A stretch of DNA of 64,000 nt from Thalassospira sp. HF15. Its GTDB lineage: Bacteria; Pseudomonadota; Alphaproteobacteria; Rhodospirillales; Thalassospiraceae. The position numbers and the translations under genes were made by a program. The notes under the pieces were generated by a model. The model worked only from the letters and a program-made list of their open reading frames with translations. It ran no database searches and was not told the origin of the DNA. Positions 7,833-17,140 of this stretch are shown one piece after another. How positions within the stretch are numbered: position 1 is the first letter of the stretch; the number at the start of each line of letters is the position of its first letter. Where the stretch lies: the NCBI RefSeq assembly GCF_011806525.1, contig NZ_JAAVKI010000005.1:62001-126000 (forward strand), written 5' to 3'.

Positions 7833-9254
7833 CTAGCGTGCGCCATAGAACAGATCAGGCAAATGGAACACGATTTGCGGGAAGCTGTACATCAGAACCA
7901 TGCTGACGATCACCATGAACAGGAATGGCATGATCCCCTTGAAGATATCGGTCAGCAATATCCCGCTGGGCGCCACCCCCTTAAGGTAATAGGCCGACAT
8001 GGCCATGGGTGGCGTCAGGAACGATGTCTGCAGGTTCAATGCGACCAGAATACCAAAGAACAGCGGATCAATATCAAACAGCGGCAACAACGGCAGGAAG
8101 ATCGGAACAAAGATGATGATGATCTCCGACCATTCCAGCGGCCAGCCGAGCAGGAAGATGATCAACTGTGCCAACAACAGGAACTGCAGCGGTGTCAGGT
8201 CCAAGCCACCGACGAACTCGGCAATCACATGTTCCCCACCAAGGTAGGAGAATACTGACGAGAAGGTGTAGGACCCGACAAACAGCCAGCACACCATCGC
8301 CGATGTCCGCACCGTCAGATAAACCGACTCACGCAGGCGATCAAAGGTCAACGCCCGATAGGCCGCGGCCAGAACCATCCCGCCCAGCGCACCAATCGAT
8401 GCCGCCTCGGTCGGGGTTGCCAGACCAAACAGGATCGATCCGAGAACTGCAAGGATAAGGAAAGCCAGTGGGAAGAACGATGTCGCCAACATCCAAAGCA
8501 CTTTTGGCAATGGAACTTCCGGTACTTCATCCTTGGTCGGGCGCGGGGCTGCCTTGGGCTGCAGCATCGCACGCCCCATGACATACAAAAGATACAAGCC
8601 CACAAGCGTCAGACCCGGCAACAAAGCGCCAGCATAAAGCCGCACGATCGAAACACCCGATGCGGCGGCATACACAATCAGCATGATCGATGGCGGGATC
8701 AGAATACCAAGTGTCCCGCCCGCACAAATGATGCCTGAGGCAAAGCTTTTGTCATAGCGCGCCTTTAACATCGCCGGCAGGGCCAGCATCCCCATCAGGG
8801 TCACAACCGCGCCAACAATCCCGGTCGCAGTCGCAAACAGCGCACAGGTAATCAGGGCCGCAACCCCAAGCGACCCCGGAATGTTGCGCGCAGCAATATT
8901 AAGCGTCGAGAACAGCCGGTTGACGATATTGGCGCGTTCAACGATATAGCCCATGAACAGGAACAGCGGCACGGCGGTCAGAACTTCGTTCGACATCACC
9001 GTGTATGTCTGGTTGATAAACAGATCGAATATTCGGTTGTTAAACGCCCCTTCGAACCATGTTATCGCGGATGTCAGGGTATCGCTGTCCTCAGCCAGCC
9101 GGTTAAAGGCCCGCCACATGCGGCCGGCATCGAAATAGGCGTAATAGCCAAACCCGATCCCCAGCGCCATCAGGGTAAAGGCAACCGGAAAACCGAGGAA
9201 TACCAGTAAGATAAAGATGCCCAGCATCATCAGGGCGACATGTGCGTCAATCAC
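7833..9254 (-). CDS. dctM: TRAP transporter large permease, DctM family
   Basis: The 473-aa protein has about 12 hydrophobic segments and DctM landmarks, including the early GFPVAFTLMALG, a TPTEAA motif near the middle and TPPMAMSAYYLKG near the C-terminus. It forms the Na+-coupled channel subunit of a TRAP importer. The GTG start at 9254 has GGAG 8 nt upstream. It lies downstream of dctQ (9317-9889) and dctP (9988-11151). It is somewhat longer than the usual ~430 aa because of an extended loop after the first segments (~residues 50-80), which is common in the branch of TRAP proteins with larger DctQ subunits. Confidence 0.92.
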   Translation of the reverse strand: MIDAHVALMMLGIFILLVFLGFPVAFTLMALGIGFGYYAYFDAGRMWRAFNRLAEDSDTLTSAITWFEGAFNNRIFDLFINQTYTVMSNEVLTAVPLFLFMGYIVERANIVNRLFSTLNIAARNIPGSLGVAALITCALFATATGIVGAVVTLMGMLALPAMLKARYDKSFASGIICAGGTLGILIPPSIMLIVYAAASGVSIVRLYAGALLPGLTLVGLYLLYVMGRAMLQPKAAPRPTKDEVPEVPLPKVLWMLATSFFPLAFLILAVLGSILFGLATPTEAASIGALGGMVLAAAYRALTFDRLRESVYLTVRTSAMVCWLFVGSYTFSSVFSYLGGEHVIAEFVGGLDLTPLQFLLLAQLIIFLLGWPLEWSEIIIIFVPIFLPLLPLFDIDPLFFGILVALNLQTSFLTPPMAMSAYYLKGVAPSGILLTDIFKGIMPFLFMVIVSMVLMYSFPQIVFHLPDLFYGAR

Positions 9255-9316
9255 TTTGGCTGCTCCGTTCGGGGGCGTGTATCGCGTATGGCATGGTGAT
9301 CTTGATCGTCATCGGA

Positions 9317-9889
9317 TCAGTCTTCCTTGGCCACGCGTTGTTTGATCAGCAGTTCTTCGGTTTCTTCAACGTCATCATCTGCATTGCGCCAGTACCCTTC
9401 GCGGATACACAAAATGCAGCGCATCACCTGTGCGATGCCCTGGATGAACAGAAGAATACCGGCTGCGACAATCACCGCCTTGAATTGAAAGATCGGAACA
9501 CCCGCCGGGCTGTTCACGCTAACTTCCCCATAACCCCACGAACGGGCGGCATATTTCCAACCCGACAGGATCAGGGCGGTAACACCCGGGAAGAAGAAAA
9601 AGATATAAAGAACCAGATCCACCTTGGCCTGGGTTCTGGGCTTCCAGAGGCGATAAAGGAAATCGCCGCGGACATGCCCGCCACGCGACAGGGTATAGGC
9701 CCCACCCATCATGAACAGCGTGCCATACATGATGAAGGACACATCCAGCGACCATGTGGTTGGCGCATTAAATAGGTATCGCGACGCCACCTCATAGCTC
9801 ATGCCGAGCGTCATGAGGATAATCAGCCAGCCAAAGCCCTTGCCAAACCAGGCCGAAAGCTTGTCCGCGAATTCAATAAATCCAATCAT
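9317..9889 (-). CDS. dctQ: TRAP transporter small permease, DctQ family
   Basis: The 190-aa protein has four predicted membrane helices (near residues 18-38, 50-65, 92-110 and 137-155) and an acidic C-terminal tail (DDDVEETEELL). DctQ links the periplasmic binding protein to DctM in TRAP importers. It sits between dctP and dctM on the minus strand, the usual order. The ATG at 9889 follows the hairpin-bearing dctP-dctQ gap. Confidence 0.9.
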   Translation of the reverse strand: MIGFIEFADKLSAWFGKGFGWLIILMTLGMSYEVASRYLFNAPTTWSLDVSFIMYGTLFMMGGAYTLSRGGHVRGDFLYRLWKPRTQAKVDLVLYIFFFFPGVTALILSGWKYAARSWGYGEVSVNSPAGVPIFQFKAVIVAAGILLFIQGIAQVMRCILCIREGYWRNADDDVEETEELLIKQRVAKED

Positions 9890-9911
9890 GAAATCCTGTC
9901 CGTTCGCGTAT

Positions 9912-9952
9912 TGACTGCTCCGAAGGCTGCGATCAGGCCAACGGAGCAGTCA
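9912..9952 (-). other. Hairpin between dctP and dctQ
   Basis: A perfect 11-bp stem (TGACTGCTCCG 9912-9922, CGGAGCAGTCA 9942-9952) lies just after the binding-protein stop and before the permease genes. There is no U-run. Such hairpins typically protect the upstream binding-protein mRNA. Confidence 0.65.
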
Positions 9953-9987
9953 GGATCATCGAAACACTGAAAAACCCGAACCGGGGA

Positions 9988-11151
9988 TCAGAGTTTCAGT
10001 TTGCCCGGGAAGTAGTGATCATAAGCGAGCTGATAATCAGGTGAGTTCATCAGTTCGTAGAAGGTCACACGTTCGACCCAGGCACGCTGGCTATCAAGAA
10101 CCCGTTTCATGAACGGATCTTCTTCAAGCGTCGGGATCAGTTTGTCCCAGGCTTCAAGCTGTGCGGCCAGGATCTCTTTCGAGGTCCGGTGCACTTCAAC
10201 GCCCTCATCCTGCAGTTTCTGCAGATCCGAGGAATAGTTATCCATCGCAAGGGCCGTGTTCGAAGTCGACGCCGCCTCGACAGAGTGACGCAGGATCGCC
10301 TGCAGATCCGGCTCAAGGTCTTCCATCAGGGATTTGTTGAACAGGAACTCGAAGCTTTCCGATGCCTGATGGTACGAAGACAGATAGTAGTTCTTCGCAA
10401 CATCCTGCGCGCCAAAGCGCATGTCAGAAGACGGGTTGTTGAATTCAAACGCGTCAATCACGCCACGTTCCATTGCCGGCACAATCTCGCCACCCGGAAG
10501 CTGTGCGACCGACATGCCCATCGACTGCAGAAGGTCTGCTGCCAGACCCACCGTGCGGTATTTGAAGCCTTCGATATCGGCGACAGTGTTGACCTCTTCC
10601 TTGAACCAGCCGAACGGCTGTGCTGGCATCGGGAAGCCAAGAAGACCGACCACGTCCAGACCCATCACATCCTGGGTCAGCTCGCGATAGAACTCTTCAC
10701 CGCCACCGGCATAGAACCAGCTCAGCATGGTGGTTGCAGAACCACCAAACACCGGACCGGTCCCAAATAGCGATGCAGCCTTGTTTTTGCCGTACCAGTA
10801 AACCGGCACGGAATGGGCAATATCAATCACGCCGTCATTAACACCATCAAGAACCTGGAAGGCGGCAACAACAGCACCTGCGGGCAGAAGGTCGATTTTC
10901 AGGCGACCACCCGACATGGATTCAACACGGTCAACATACTGCTGGGCAAACGTCATCCAGATGTCCGATGACGGCCAAGAGGTCTGCATTTTCAGAACCA
11001 TCGGTGCAGGCTGCGCGTGAACAGCCGGTGCCGCAAACATACCGGTTGCCGCAGCACCGCCAGCAACCACCCCGGTCGCCCCTTTGGTCAGGAACGAACG
11101 ACGGGATACTTCCTTGGACTTCACGTCTTCAGATTTGGTCTTCATTTCCAT
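9988..11151 (-). CDS. dctP: TRAP transporter substrate-binding protein, DctP family, Tat-exported
   Basis: The 387-aa protein has a long N-terminus with a twin-arginine signal (SRRSFL followed by a small-residue hydrophobic stretch, cleavage near AVHAQ). A DctP domain follows, with the typical QTSWPSSD start and a central block FEFNNPSSD that normally contacts the ligand. The ATG at 11151 has GGAGG five bases upstream. It is the first gene of the TRAP-amidase operon. The upstream 200 bp contains a short palindrome (TCTTG-N5-CAAGA, 11235-11249) that may be an operator. The branch resembles binding proteins for 2-oxo or aromatic acids, but the ligand is unknown. Confidence 0.92.
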   Translation of the reverse strand: MEMKTKSEDVKSKEVSRRSFLTKGATGVVAGGAAATGMFAAPAVHAQPAPMVLKMQTSWPSSDIWMTFAQQYVDRVESMSGGRLKIDLLPAGAVVAAFQVLDGVNDGVIDIAHSVPVYWYGKNKAASLFGTGPVFGGSATTMLSWFYAGGGEEFYRELTQDVMGLDVVGLLGFPMPAQPFGWFKEEVNTVADIEGFKYRTVGLAADLLQSMGMSVAQLPGGEIVPAMERGVIDAFEFNNPSSDMRFGAQDVAKNYYLSSYHQASESFEFLFNKSLMEDLEPDLQAILRHSVEAASTSNTALAMDNYSSDLQKLQDEGVEVHRTSKEILAAQLEAWDKLIPTLEEDPFMKRVLDSQRAWVERVTFYELMNSPDYQLAYDHYFPGKLKL

Positions 11152-11350
11152 TTTTCCTCCCAGATATACCGCTGTTTGCCGCCAACCATTGACGGGGAAA
11201 CAATCGGTAACTGTCAGCCTTCAAAGGCCCCTGATCTTGGTATTCAAGACCATTTTTGATGCGCTTGGCCCGTTCCGGGACCCCTAAAAACGGTACGCAT
11301 TTTGTTATTAAAGACTTGAACGAACTTTATTCCGGCGGTTCTCCCGCCTT

Positions 11351-12316
11351 CTACGCCACCCGGTCACCGGGTTCTTTTCCTTGAAAATAGGCATCAAGGT
11401 TATCGAGCGCGCGAAAGCCCATGGCATCGCGCGTTTCTTCTGTGGCAGAGCCTATATGTGGTAACAAAAAGACGTTATTCAACGCGCTAATCCGTTGATT
11501 TCCGCCGGGTTCATTGCAAAACACATCAAGGCCTGCCGCAAACAGCTTGCCGCTTTCAAGGGCGGAAACCAGCGCATCCTCGTCAACAAGGTTGCCGCGC
11601 GCGGTATTCACAAGGATCGCGCGATCCGGCAGCATCGCAATTGTCTTGCTGTTGATGATGCCCTTTGTTTCGGGCGTTGACGGGCAATGCAGTGACAACA
11701 CGTCGGAATGGGCAAACAGGTCTTCGATGGTTTCGTGGAAAATTGCGCCCTTGGCCAGATGATCTGGCAGTGGCTTGCGGTTGTGATAGTGCACTTCCAT
11801 GCCAAACCCACGTGCGCGTTCGGCCGCAACCTGCCCAACCCGGCCCATGCCCAATACGCCAAACCGCTTGCCGGTCACCTGACGCCCGACCATGAAGGCT
11901 GGCGACCAGAAATCCCATTTGCCAGCCCGGACCATCGCATCCCCCTCGGCCCCGCGACGCGACGCACCGAGCATGCACAGCATGGCAATCTCGGCCGTGG
12001 CATCCGACAGCACATCAGGCGTGTTGGTCACAACGATCCCGGCCTCCTTGGCCGCTGTCAGATCGACATGATCAACCCCGACGGAATGATTGGCGATAAT
12101 CTTGAGGCTTTTGGGGAGTTCGGCGATGACATCGGCCGAAAAATGTTCAGAGTGGCACGGCAGGACAGCATCAACTTGCCCGCACTTTTCGATCAGTTCC
12201 GCGCGCGTGAAAACGTGGTCATCATCGTTGGTCACGACGTGATAGTCCCGCGCCGCGCGCGCCTGTACGGCATCACGCAATCGTCGCGTTATCAAAAGCT
12301 TTGGCTTCTCGGGCAT
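11351..12316 (-). CDS. D-2-hydroxyacid dehydrogenase (glyoxylate/hydroxypyruvate reductase-like)
   Basis: The 321-aa protein has the D-isomer 2-hydroxyacid dehydrogenase fold: NAD(P)-binding GMGRVG at 156-161 and the catalytic trio Arg240 (NTARG), Glu269 (CNEP) and His287 (LPHIGS). It interconverts a 2-oxo acid and a D-2-hydroxy acid; glyoxylate or hydroxypyruvate are likely but not proven. The ATG at 12316 is chosen because GGGAG lies 7 nt upstream; the frame stays open ~60 bp further without a ribosome binding site. It is alone on the minus strand, with a 200-bp gap before dctP, so it is probably its own unit. Confidence 0.88.
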   Translation of the reverse strand: MPEKPKLLITRRLRDAVQARAARDYHVVTNDDDHVFTRAELIEKCGQVDAVLPCHSEHFSADVIAELPKSLKIIANHSVGVDHVDLTAAKEAGIVVTNTPDVLSDATAEIAMLCMLGASRRGAEGDAMVRAGKWDFWSPAFMVGRQVTGKRFGVLGMGRVGQVAAERARGFGMEVHYHNRKPLPDHLAKGAIFHETIEDLFAHSDVLSLHCPSTPETKGIINSKTIAMLPDRAILVNTARGNLVDEDALVSALESGKLFAAGLDVFCNEPGGNQRISALNNVFLLPHIGSATEETRDAMGFRALDNLDAYFQGKEPGDRVA

Positions 12317-12610
12317 GCGGACGCTCCCGGTGAATTCCCTGAAAGTAGTCTTATTTTTTATAATCCTAGGAAACACCTATACGGAAAATCCAGCAATAGG
12401 CGATCAACCAAGAGGCAACTCTTTTTCACTTCGTGGAAAACCACAGGGTGCTCTAGGTTGCGCAAATTCGCATCAAAGAATATTCAACTTATTGATTTTA
12501 ATGATTTAAATTTGCGCAAACCTTGCGGTTCCCCAATGCCGCTCCAAATGCAAAAAGCATCACACCGGGCATATTTATGCGCTGTTTGCTGGCAAGAATC
12601 GGCTGAACTC
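12317..12610. promoter_or_regulatory. AT-rich intergenic region with two TTGCGCAA palindromes
   Basis: No gene is supported here. Two near-identical palindromic blocks stand out: GGTTGCGCAAAT (12457-12468) and TTTGCGCAAACC (12511-12522). They are mirror-oriented, share the core TTGCGCAA, and lie about 54 bp apart in AT-rich DNA. They could be operators for the dehydrogenase promoter, which should fire leftward toward 12316. The regulator is not identifiable. Confidence 0.4.
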
Positions 12611-12647
12611 AAAAAAAAAGAGCCACAACCTGAAAGGCTGTGGCTCT
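12611..12647 (-). terminator. Intrinsic terminator of the sugar operon, minus strand
   Basis: A 12-bp stem with one G-U (12619-12630 with 12636-12647) is preceded on the plus strand by nine A residues (12611-12619), giving a U-run on the minus strand. It ends the transcript coming from the Gfo/Idh/MocA gene. Confidence 0.88.
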
Positions 12648-12737
12648 ATGCCGACATAACGCCGGTCGGGAAGAACACGTTTCAATGGCGATTCCTCACC
12701 TCCGGGAATCCCCAGATTTCCCGAACATGAGGAATGA

Positions 12738-13901
12738 TCACATTTTAACCCAAACGGCCCCGTCCCGGCCCGAACGCACGACGGCTTCAACAAATTTCAT
12801 GCCTTCAAGGCCTTCTTTGACACCCGGCACAGGCTGTGCTGCCGCATCGGCCTTATCACCACACAGATGCGCGACCAGTTGGTCGGCAAAGTCGGTATAA
12901 AGGCAGGCAAAGCCTTCAAGGTACCCTTCCGGGTGACCTGCCGGAACCCGAACACCATGCTGACCCGCGTCTGAATTGCCCGGTCCTGCACGGGTGATCA
13001 GTTCAGGGCGCCCGTCAAGCGGGCGGAAATGCATGTGGTTTGGATGCTCCTGCGCCCATTCAAGCCCGCCCTTGTCACCATAGATCCGCAGACGAAGGCC
13101 ATTTTCGTGACCAATTGCCACCTGACTTGCCCAAAGCATCCCGCGTGCGCCATTTTCATAGCGCATCAGGACCTGCACATTGTCATCAAGCTTGCGGCCC
13201 TCAACGATGGCATCGACATCGGCGCAAATTTCGCTCGGCGTCATGCCGGATACGAAATTCGCAAGGTTATGGGCATGGGTACCAATATCGCCAAGCGCCC
13301 CGCCCATGCCGGCCTTGGTCGGGTCGGCACGCCAACTGGCCTGCTTGTTATCGGTATCTTCGACCCTTGTGGCCATCCAGCCTTGCGGATATTCAACCTG
13401 AACCAGCCGGATATCGCCAAGTTTGCCATCCGCCACCATCTGGCGCGCCTCGCGCACCATCGGATAGGCCGTGTAGTTATGGGTCAGGGCAAACAACAAT
13501 CCGGTTTCCTGGACCTTGGCCGCGATCTTTTCGGCTTCATCAACCGTCATGCAAAGCGGCTTGTCGCAAATCACGTGAATACCGGCATCCAGCATCGCCA
13601 TGGCCGCGGGGAAATGCAGGTGGTTGGGTGTAACAATCGCGCACACATCAATGCCGTCATCGCGTGCCGCTTCCTGTTTGGCCATATCTTCAAAACTGGC
13701 ATAGCTGCGATCAGGATCAATAAACAGCTCGGCTGCTGATGCGGCCGCGACATCGGGCTTTGATGAAAGCGCGCCTGCCACCAGTTCATAGCGATCATCA
13801 AGCCGTGCAGCGATACGATGAACGGCCCCGATAAAGGCCCCCTGACCGCCACCCACCATGCCAAGTCGCAGGCGACGGCCCAGGGATGCTTGTTTGCTCA
13901 T
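12738..13901 (-). CDS. Gfo/Idh/MocA-family oxidoreductase
   Basis: The 387-aa protein starts with a Rossmann motif (GMVGGGQGAFIG) and carries CDKPL, equivalent to the EKP motif of this family, plus a conserved GGALGDIGTHAHNL segment typical of the C-terminal substrate domain. These enzymes oxidise or reduce sugars, inositols and sugar acids with NAD(P). The ATG at 13901 has GGAGG 5 nt upstream; the frame extends further but without a ribosome binding site. It is the last gene of the LacI-controlled operon, just after an epimerase-like gene. The pairing is common in inositol and rare-sugar pathways. Confidence 0.88.
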   Translation of the reverse strand: MSKQASLGRRLRLGMVGGGQGAFIGAVHRIAARLDDRYELVAGALSSKPDVAAASAAELFIDPDRSYASFEDMAKQEAARDDGIDVCAIVTPNHLHFPAAMAMLDAGIHVICDKPLCMTVDEAEKIAAKVQETGLLFALTHNYTAYPMVREARQMVADGKLGDIRLVQVEYPQGWMATRVEDTDNKQASWRADPTKAGMGGALGDIGTHAHNLANFVSGMTPSEICADVDAIVEGRKLDDNVQVLMRYENGARGMLWASQVAIGHENGLRLRIYGDKGGLEWAQEHPNHMHFRPLDGRPELITRAGPGNSDAGQHGVRVPAGHPEGYLEGFACLYTDFADQLVAHLCGDKADAAAQPVPGVKEGLEGMKFVEAVVRSGRDGAVWVKM

Positions 13902-13947
13902 ATCTGCCTCCAAATTCCGGATGGAAAAGTCCTGCCCGTGTGATGAC

Positions 13948-15003
13948 CTAATCGATGCCCAGGATGCGGCGGTTTGCCGCCTCGTCCGTGCCACCATCGG
14001 CAAAGTCGTCAAAGGCCTTCTCTGTCACACGAATGATGTGGTTTTTGATGAATTCGGCTCCTTCACGGGCACCGTCTTCAGGATGTTTAAGCGCGCATTC
14101 CCATTCGAGCACGGCCCAACCATCAAAATCAATCGCCGCAAGTTTCGAGAAGATCGCGCCAAAATCTACCTGCCCGTCACCAAGCGACCTGAAACGGCCT
14201 GCCCGATCAACCCAGCTTTGATACCCGGAATAGACCCCCTGTCGACCGGTTGGATTGAATTCGGCATCCTTGACGTGGAACATACGGATACGATCGGCGT
14301 AAATATCGATGAAATCAAGGTAATCAAGCTGCTGCAATACGAAGTGGCTTGGATCATACAGGATGTTGGCGCGCGGGTGATTCTTCACGCGTTCCAGAAA
14401 CATCTCGAACGTTGCCCCGTCAAACAGGTCTTCGCCCGGATGGATTTCATAACAAACATCAACACCCGCCGCGTCAGCCGCATCAAGGATCGGTGTCCAG
14501 CGTTTGGCAAGTTCGTCAAAGGCGGTTTCGATCAACCCGGCCGGGCGTTGCGGCCACGGGTAAACAAATGGCCAGGCCAATGCGCCGGAAAATGTTGCAT
14601 GGGCCTTGATACCCATATGGCTTGATGCCTTGATCGCCGCCTTGACCTGATTGACCGCCCATTCCTGGCGCGCTTTCGGGTTGCCGCGTACTTCCGGTAC
14701 GGCAAAGCCGTCAAACATCTCGTCATAGGCGGGGTGAACAGCCACAAGCTGCCCTTGAAGATGCGTTGAAAGTTCGGTCAACTCCACGCCATGCTGGCCG
14801 AGTTTTCCGATCACTTCATCGCAGTAATCCTTGCTTTCGGCCGCCTTTTCGACGTCAAACAGGCGTTTGTCCCAGCTTGGGATCTGAACACCCTTGTATC
14901 CCAGTGACGCGGCCCAACGGCCAATGGAATCAAGATTGTCGAACGGGGCTTCGTCGCCAGCGAATTGCGCCAGAAAGATCGCCGGTCCCTTAAGCGTTTT
15001 CAT
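13948..15003 (-). CDS. Xylose-isomerase-like TIM-barrel sugar isomerase/epimerase
   Basis: The 351-aa protein is of the AP-endonuclease-2/xylose isomerase TIM-barrel family. Likely metal ligands are seen in CYEIHPGED (Glu), LYDPSHF (Asp/His), FHVKDAE (His/Asp) and VLEWE (Glu). Family members isomerise or epimerise sugars or act as inosose dehydratase-type enzymes. The gene follows the binding-protein gene after a strong hairpin, and the oxidoreductase gene follows 46 bp later. The substrate is most likely the sugar or polyol carried by the ABC importer upstream. Confidence 0.85.
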   Translation of the reverse strand: MKTLKGPAIFLAQFAGDEAPFDNLDSIGRWAASLGYKGVQIPSWDKRLFDVEKAAESKDYCDEVIGKLGQHGVELTELSTHLQGQLVAVHPAYDEMFDGFAVPEVRGNPKARQEWAVNQVKAAIKASSHMGIKAHATFSGALAWPFVYPWPQRPAGLIETAFDELAKRWTPILDAADAAGVDVCYEIHPGEDLFDGATFEMFLERVKNHPRANILYDPSHFVLQQLDYLDFIDIYADRIRMFHVKDAEFNPTGRQGVYSGYQSWVDRAGRFRSLGDGQVDFGAIFSKLAAIDFDGWAVLEWECALKHPEDGAREGAEFIKNHIIRVTEKAFDDFADGGTDEAANRRILGID

Positions 15004-15051
15004 CTCAGACCTCTTTAGCTGCGTGACGTTGGATTTCTGTGGAAAGTTGGC

Positions 15052-15078
15052 TGCGTCGGGCGCGGTGCGCCCGACGCA
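15052..15078 (-). other. Hairpin after the sugar binding-protein gene
   Basis: A perfect 12-bp GC-rich stem with a 3-nt loop (15052-15063 with 15067-15078) lies 26 bp after the binding-protein stop. No U-run is present, so it is likely an mRNA stability or partial attenuation element. Confidence 0.65.
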
Positions 15079-15104
15079 ATCATGCGTGTCCCAATCAATT
15101 CTTC

Positions 15105-16061
15105 TTAGAACGGGCTGTCCGGGAAATAGAAGTTCTCGGCATTTTCCTGGGTGACGACGGTTGCGCCCAGAATGTAACGACCTTCAACCGGTGCGTTCGA
15201 GGTGAACTTCATAACCGTCACGTCCATCGCAGTTGCGATCATCGCCGGCGGATACAGAACATCAATCGGGGTCAGTTCATCACCATCCATCACGCGTTTG
15301 ATGATGTCTTTCATGCCAGCACCACCAACGATGAACATCTCATCAGTACGATCCGCCTGCTTTACGGCCTCGATCACGCCAAGGGCAATGTCATCATCCT
15401 GTGCCCAGACCGCGTCAATTTCCGGGAAGCGCGACAGGAAGTCCTGCATCACTTCATACCCGTCATCGCGGTTCCAGTTGGCATGTTTCATATCGAGGAT
15501 TTCGATGTTCGTGCCTTCAAGCTCTTCAACAAACGCATCTACGCGTTCGGTATCAATCGTGGTCGGAATACCGCGCAGAACAACGATCTTGCCCTCGTCA
15601 TTCAGACGTCCGCGGATATATTCGCCCGAAACACGGCCAAGCTCCGGGTTGTTACCAGCGACATAAACGTCTTCGATCCCCGGAAGCGAAAGACCGCGGT
15701 CAACCACGGTCACGAATTTGCCGGCCTCCTTGACCTGCTGGACCGGAACGGTCAGCGGGTCAGACTCAAACGGCAAAACGACCAGGGCATCGATATCCTG
15801 TACCGACACCAGATCTTCAAGATCGTTGGCCTGTTCGGTTGCACCATTCGCGCTGACCACAATGATATCAATATTCGGATAGGTTGCCTCGATGCGCTTT
15901 TCCGCCTGTTCGGCATGCCAGTTCAGGCCACCGGCCCAACCATGGGTCGCCGCCGGGATCGAAACCCCGATCTTGATCTTCTCCTGTGCGATTGCGCCGG
16001 TCGATGCCAAGCCAAGGCCCAGAACACAGGCGGCCCCCAGATATTTTGTAAACGTTTTCAT
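15105..16061 (-). CDS. Sugar ABC transporter periplasmic binding protein (RbsB-like)
   Basis: The 318-aa protein has a Sec signal peptide (cleavage near AIAQ, residue ~26) and a periplasmic binding protein type 1 domain (Peripla_BP_4), with KIKIGVSIPAATHGW at its start and a GRVSGEYI segment of RbsB-like proteins. It captures a sugar or polyol for the permease and ATPase encoded upstream. The ATG at 16061 has AGGAGG 8 nt upstream. The first codons overlap a 14-bp sequence identical to the LacI-type operator at 19004-19017. The ligand is not determined. Confidence 0.9.
   Translation of the reverse strand: MKTFTKYLGAACVLGLGLASTGAIAQEKIKIGVSIPAATHGWAGGLNWHAEQAEKRIEATYPNIDIIVVSANGATEQANDLEDLVSVQDIDALVVLPFESDPLTVPVQQVKEAGKFVTVVDRGLSLPGIEDVYVAGNNPELGRVSGEYIRGRLNDEGKIVVLRGIPTTIDTERVDAFVEELEGTNIEILDMKHANWNRDDGYEVMQDFLSRFPEIDAVWAQDDDIALGVIEAVKQADRTDEMFIVGGAGMKDIIKRVMDGDELTPIDVLYPPAMIATAMDVTVMKFTSNAPVEGRYILGATVVTQENAENFYFPDSPF
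16047..16060. promoter_or_regulatory. Third copy of the LacI-type operator, over the binding-protein start codon
   Basis: TGTAAACGTTTTCA here is identical over 14 bp to the site at 19004-19017. On the coding strand it supplies ATGAAAACGTTTACA, so it could be a chance match to a Lys-Thr-Phe-Thr start, or an internal operator. Confidence 0.4.
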
Positions 16062-16126
16062 CAACGTTTCCTCCTGATCAAAAAAAATGATGCGTTTTCA
16101 CATTCTTCCCGGACGTTGATCGCCGG

Positions 16127-17140
16127 TTATTTGCTCTTTTTGCGTCGCCAGTCCCCGCGCTGCAGGAACACCGCAACGATGATGATCAGCCCCTGAACCG
16201 CTCCGTTCAGATAGTTACTGATCGCATCCGTCAAATTCAGAATATTGCCAATCGTGGTCAGCATGATCGCGCCAACAACCGTGCCCCAGATCCGGCCATA
16301 ACCGCCCTTCAGCATCGTGCCGCCAATGATCACGGCTGCAATTGCCTCAAGTTCCCAAAGCACCCCGGTCGAACTGGATGCCGACCCCAGGCGTGGCACA
16401 TAAATGATGGTCGCAACCGACACGCACAGACCCTGAATGACATAGGTCAGCGTCTTCACACGGTCGACATGGATGGCGGAATAACGTGCGACCTGCTCAT
16501 TCGAACCGATGGCAAAACATTTGCGCCCGAATGGTGTCATGTTCAAAAGCACATAGCCGACAACTGCGACCGCAAAAAACACAAGCACAGGCACTGGAAT
16601 GCCCAACACATCGCCGTAATAGACCGGGCGATAAACGCCGCGCACCCCGAAATCAAGCGACAGCGTGCCACCATCCGCCATATAGGTCACAAGCGAACGG
16701 TAAATCCCCATCGTGCCCAGCGTGACGATAAATGCCTCGATCTTGCCCTTGGTGCTGACAAGACCATTGACTGCACCGGCTGCAATCCCCAGCAACACAC
16801 TGACCAGAATACCAATCAGAACCGTCTCGACACCGGCGCCGAGTGTTTCGACAAGCGTATTCATCACAACAATCATCGCGCCCGAAATAAACGCTGCCAT
16901 CGACCCCACCGAAAGGTCAATGCCGCCTGCGGTAATCACAAAGGTCGCGCCCACCGCGATGATGCCGATAAAGGCCGCACGGGTGAAAATGTTCGAAAGG
17001 TTGCCGCCGCTTAAGAACGCGTCATTGATGACGGTGCCCAGAACGAACAAACCAACGAGGGCCAAAAACGGACCCAAGGCTTTGAAATCGATATTGAAAC
17101 CACTCGAAGTCGAAGCTTCAGTGCGCTCAAGGCTACTCAT
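16127..17140 (-). CDS. Sugar ABC transporter permease (RbsC-like)
   Basis: The 337-aa protein has about 9-10 membrane helices and the BPD_transp_2 signature region ([26 protein letters not shown]). It forms the homodimeric channel of a ribose/inositol-type ABC importer. The ATG at 17140 overlaps the end of the ATPase gene by 8 nt (ATGAGTAG), a sign of coupling. The binding-protein gene follows 65 bp after its stop. Confidence 0.9.
   Translation of the reverse strand: MSSLERTEASTSSGFNIDFKALGPFLALVGLFVLGTVINDAFLSGGNLSNIFTRAAFIGIIAVGATFVITAGGIDLSVGSMAAFISGAMIVVMNTLVETLGAGVETVLIGILVSVLLGIAAGAVNGLVSTKGKIEAFIVTLGTMGIYRSLVTYMADGGTLSLDFGVRGVYRPVYYGDVLGIPVPVLVFFAVAVVGYVLLNMTPFGRKCFAIGSNEQVARYSAIHVDRVKTLTYVIQGLCVSVATIIYVPRLGSASSSTGVLWELEAIAAVIIGGTMLKGGYGRIWGTVVGAIMLTTIGNILNLTDAISNYLNGAVQGLIIIVAVFLQRGDWRRKKSK

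Noticed and set aside
11708-12730. A 340-codon plus-strand frame opposite the D-2-hydroxyacid dehydrogenase
   Set aside because: It crosses a gene, an AT-rich regulatory region and a terminator; no coherent protein is encoded.
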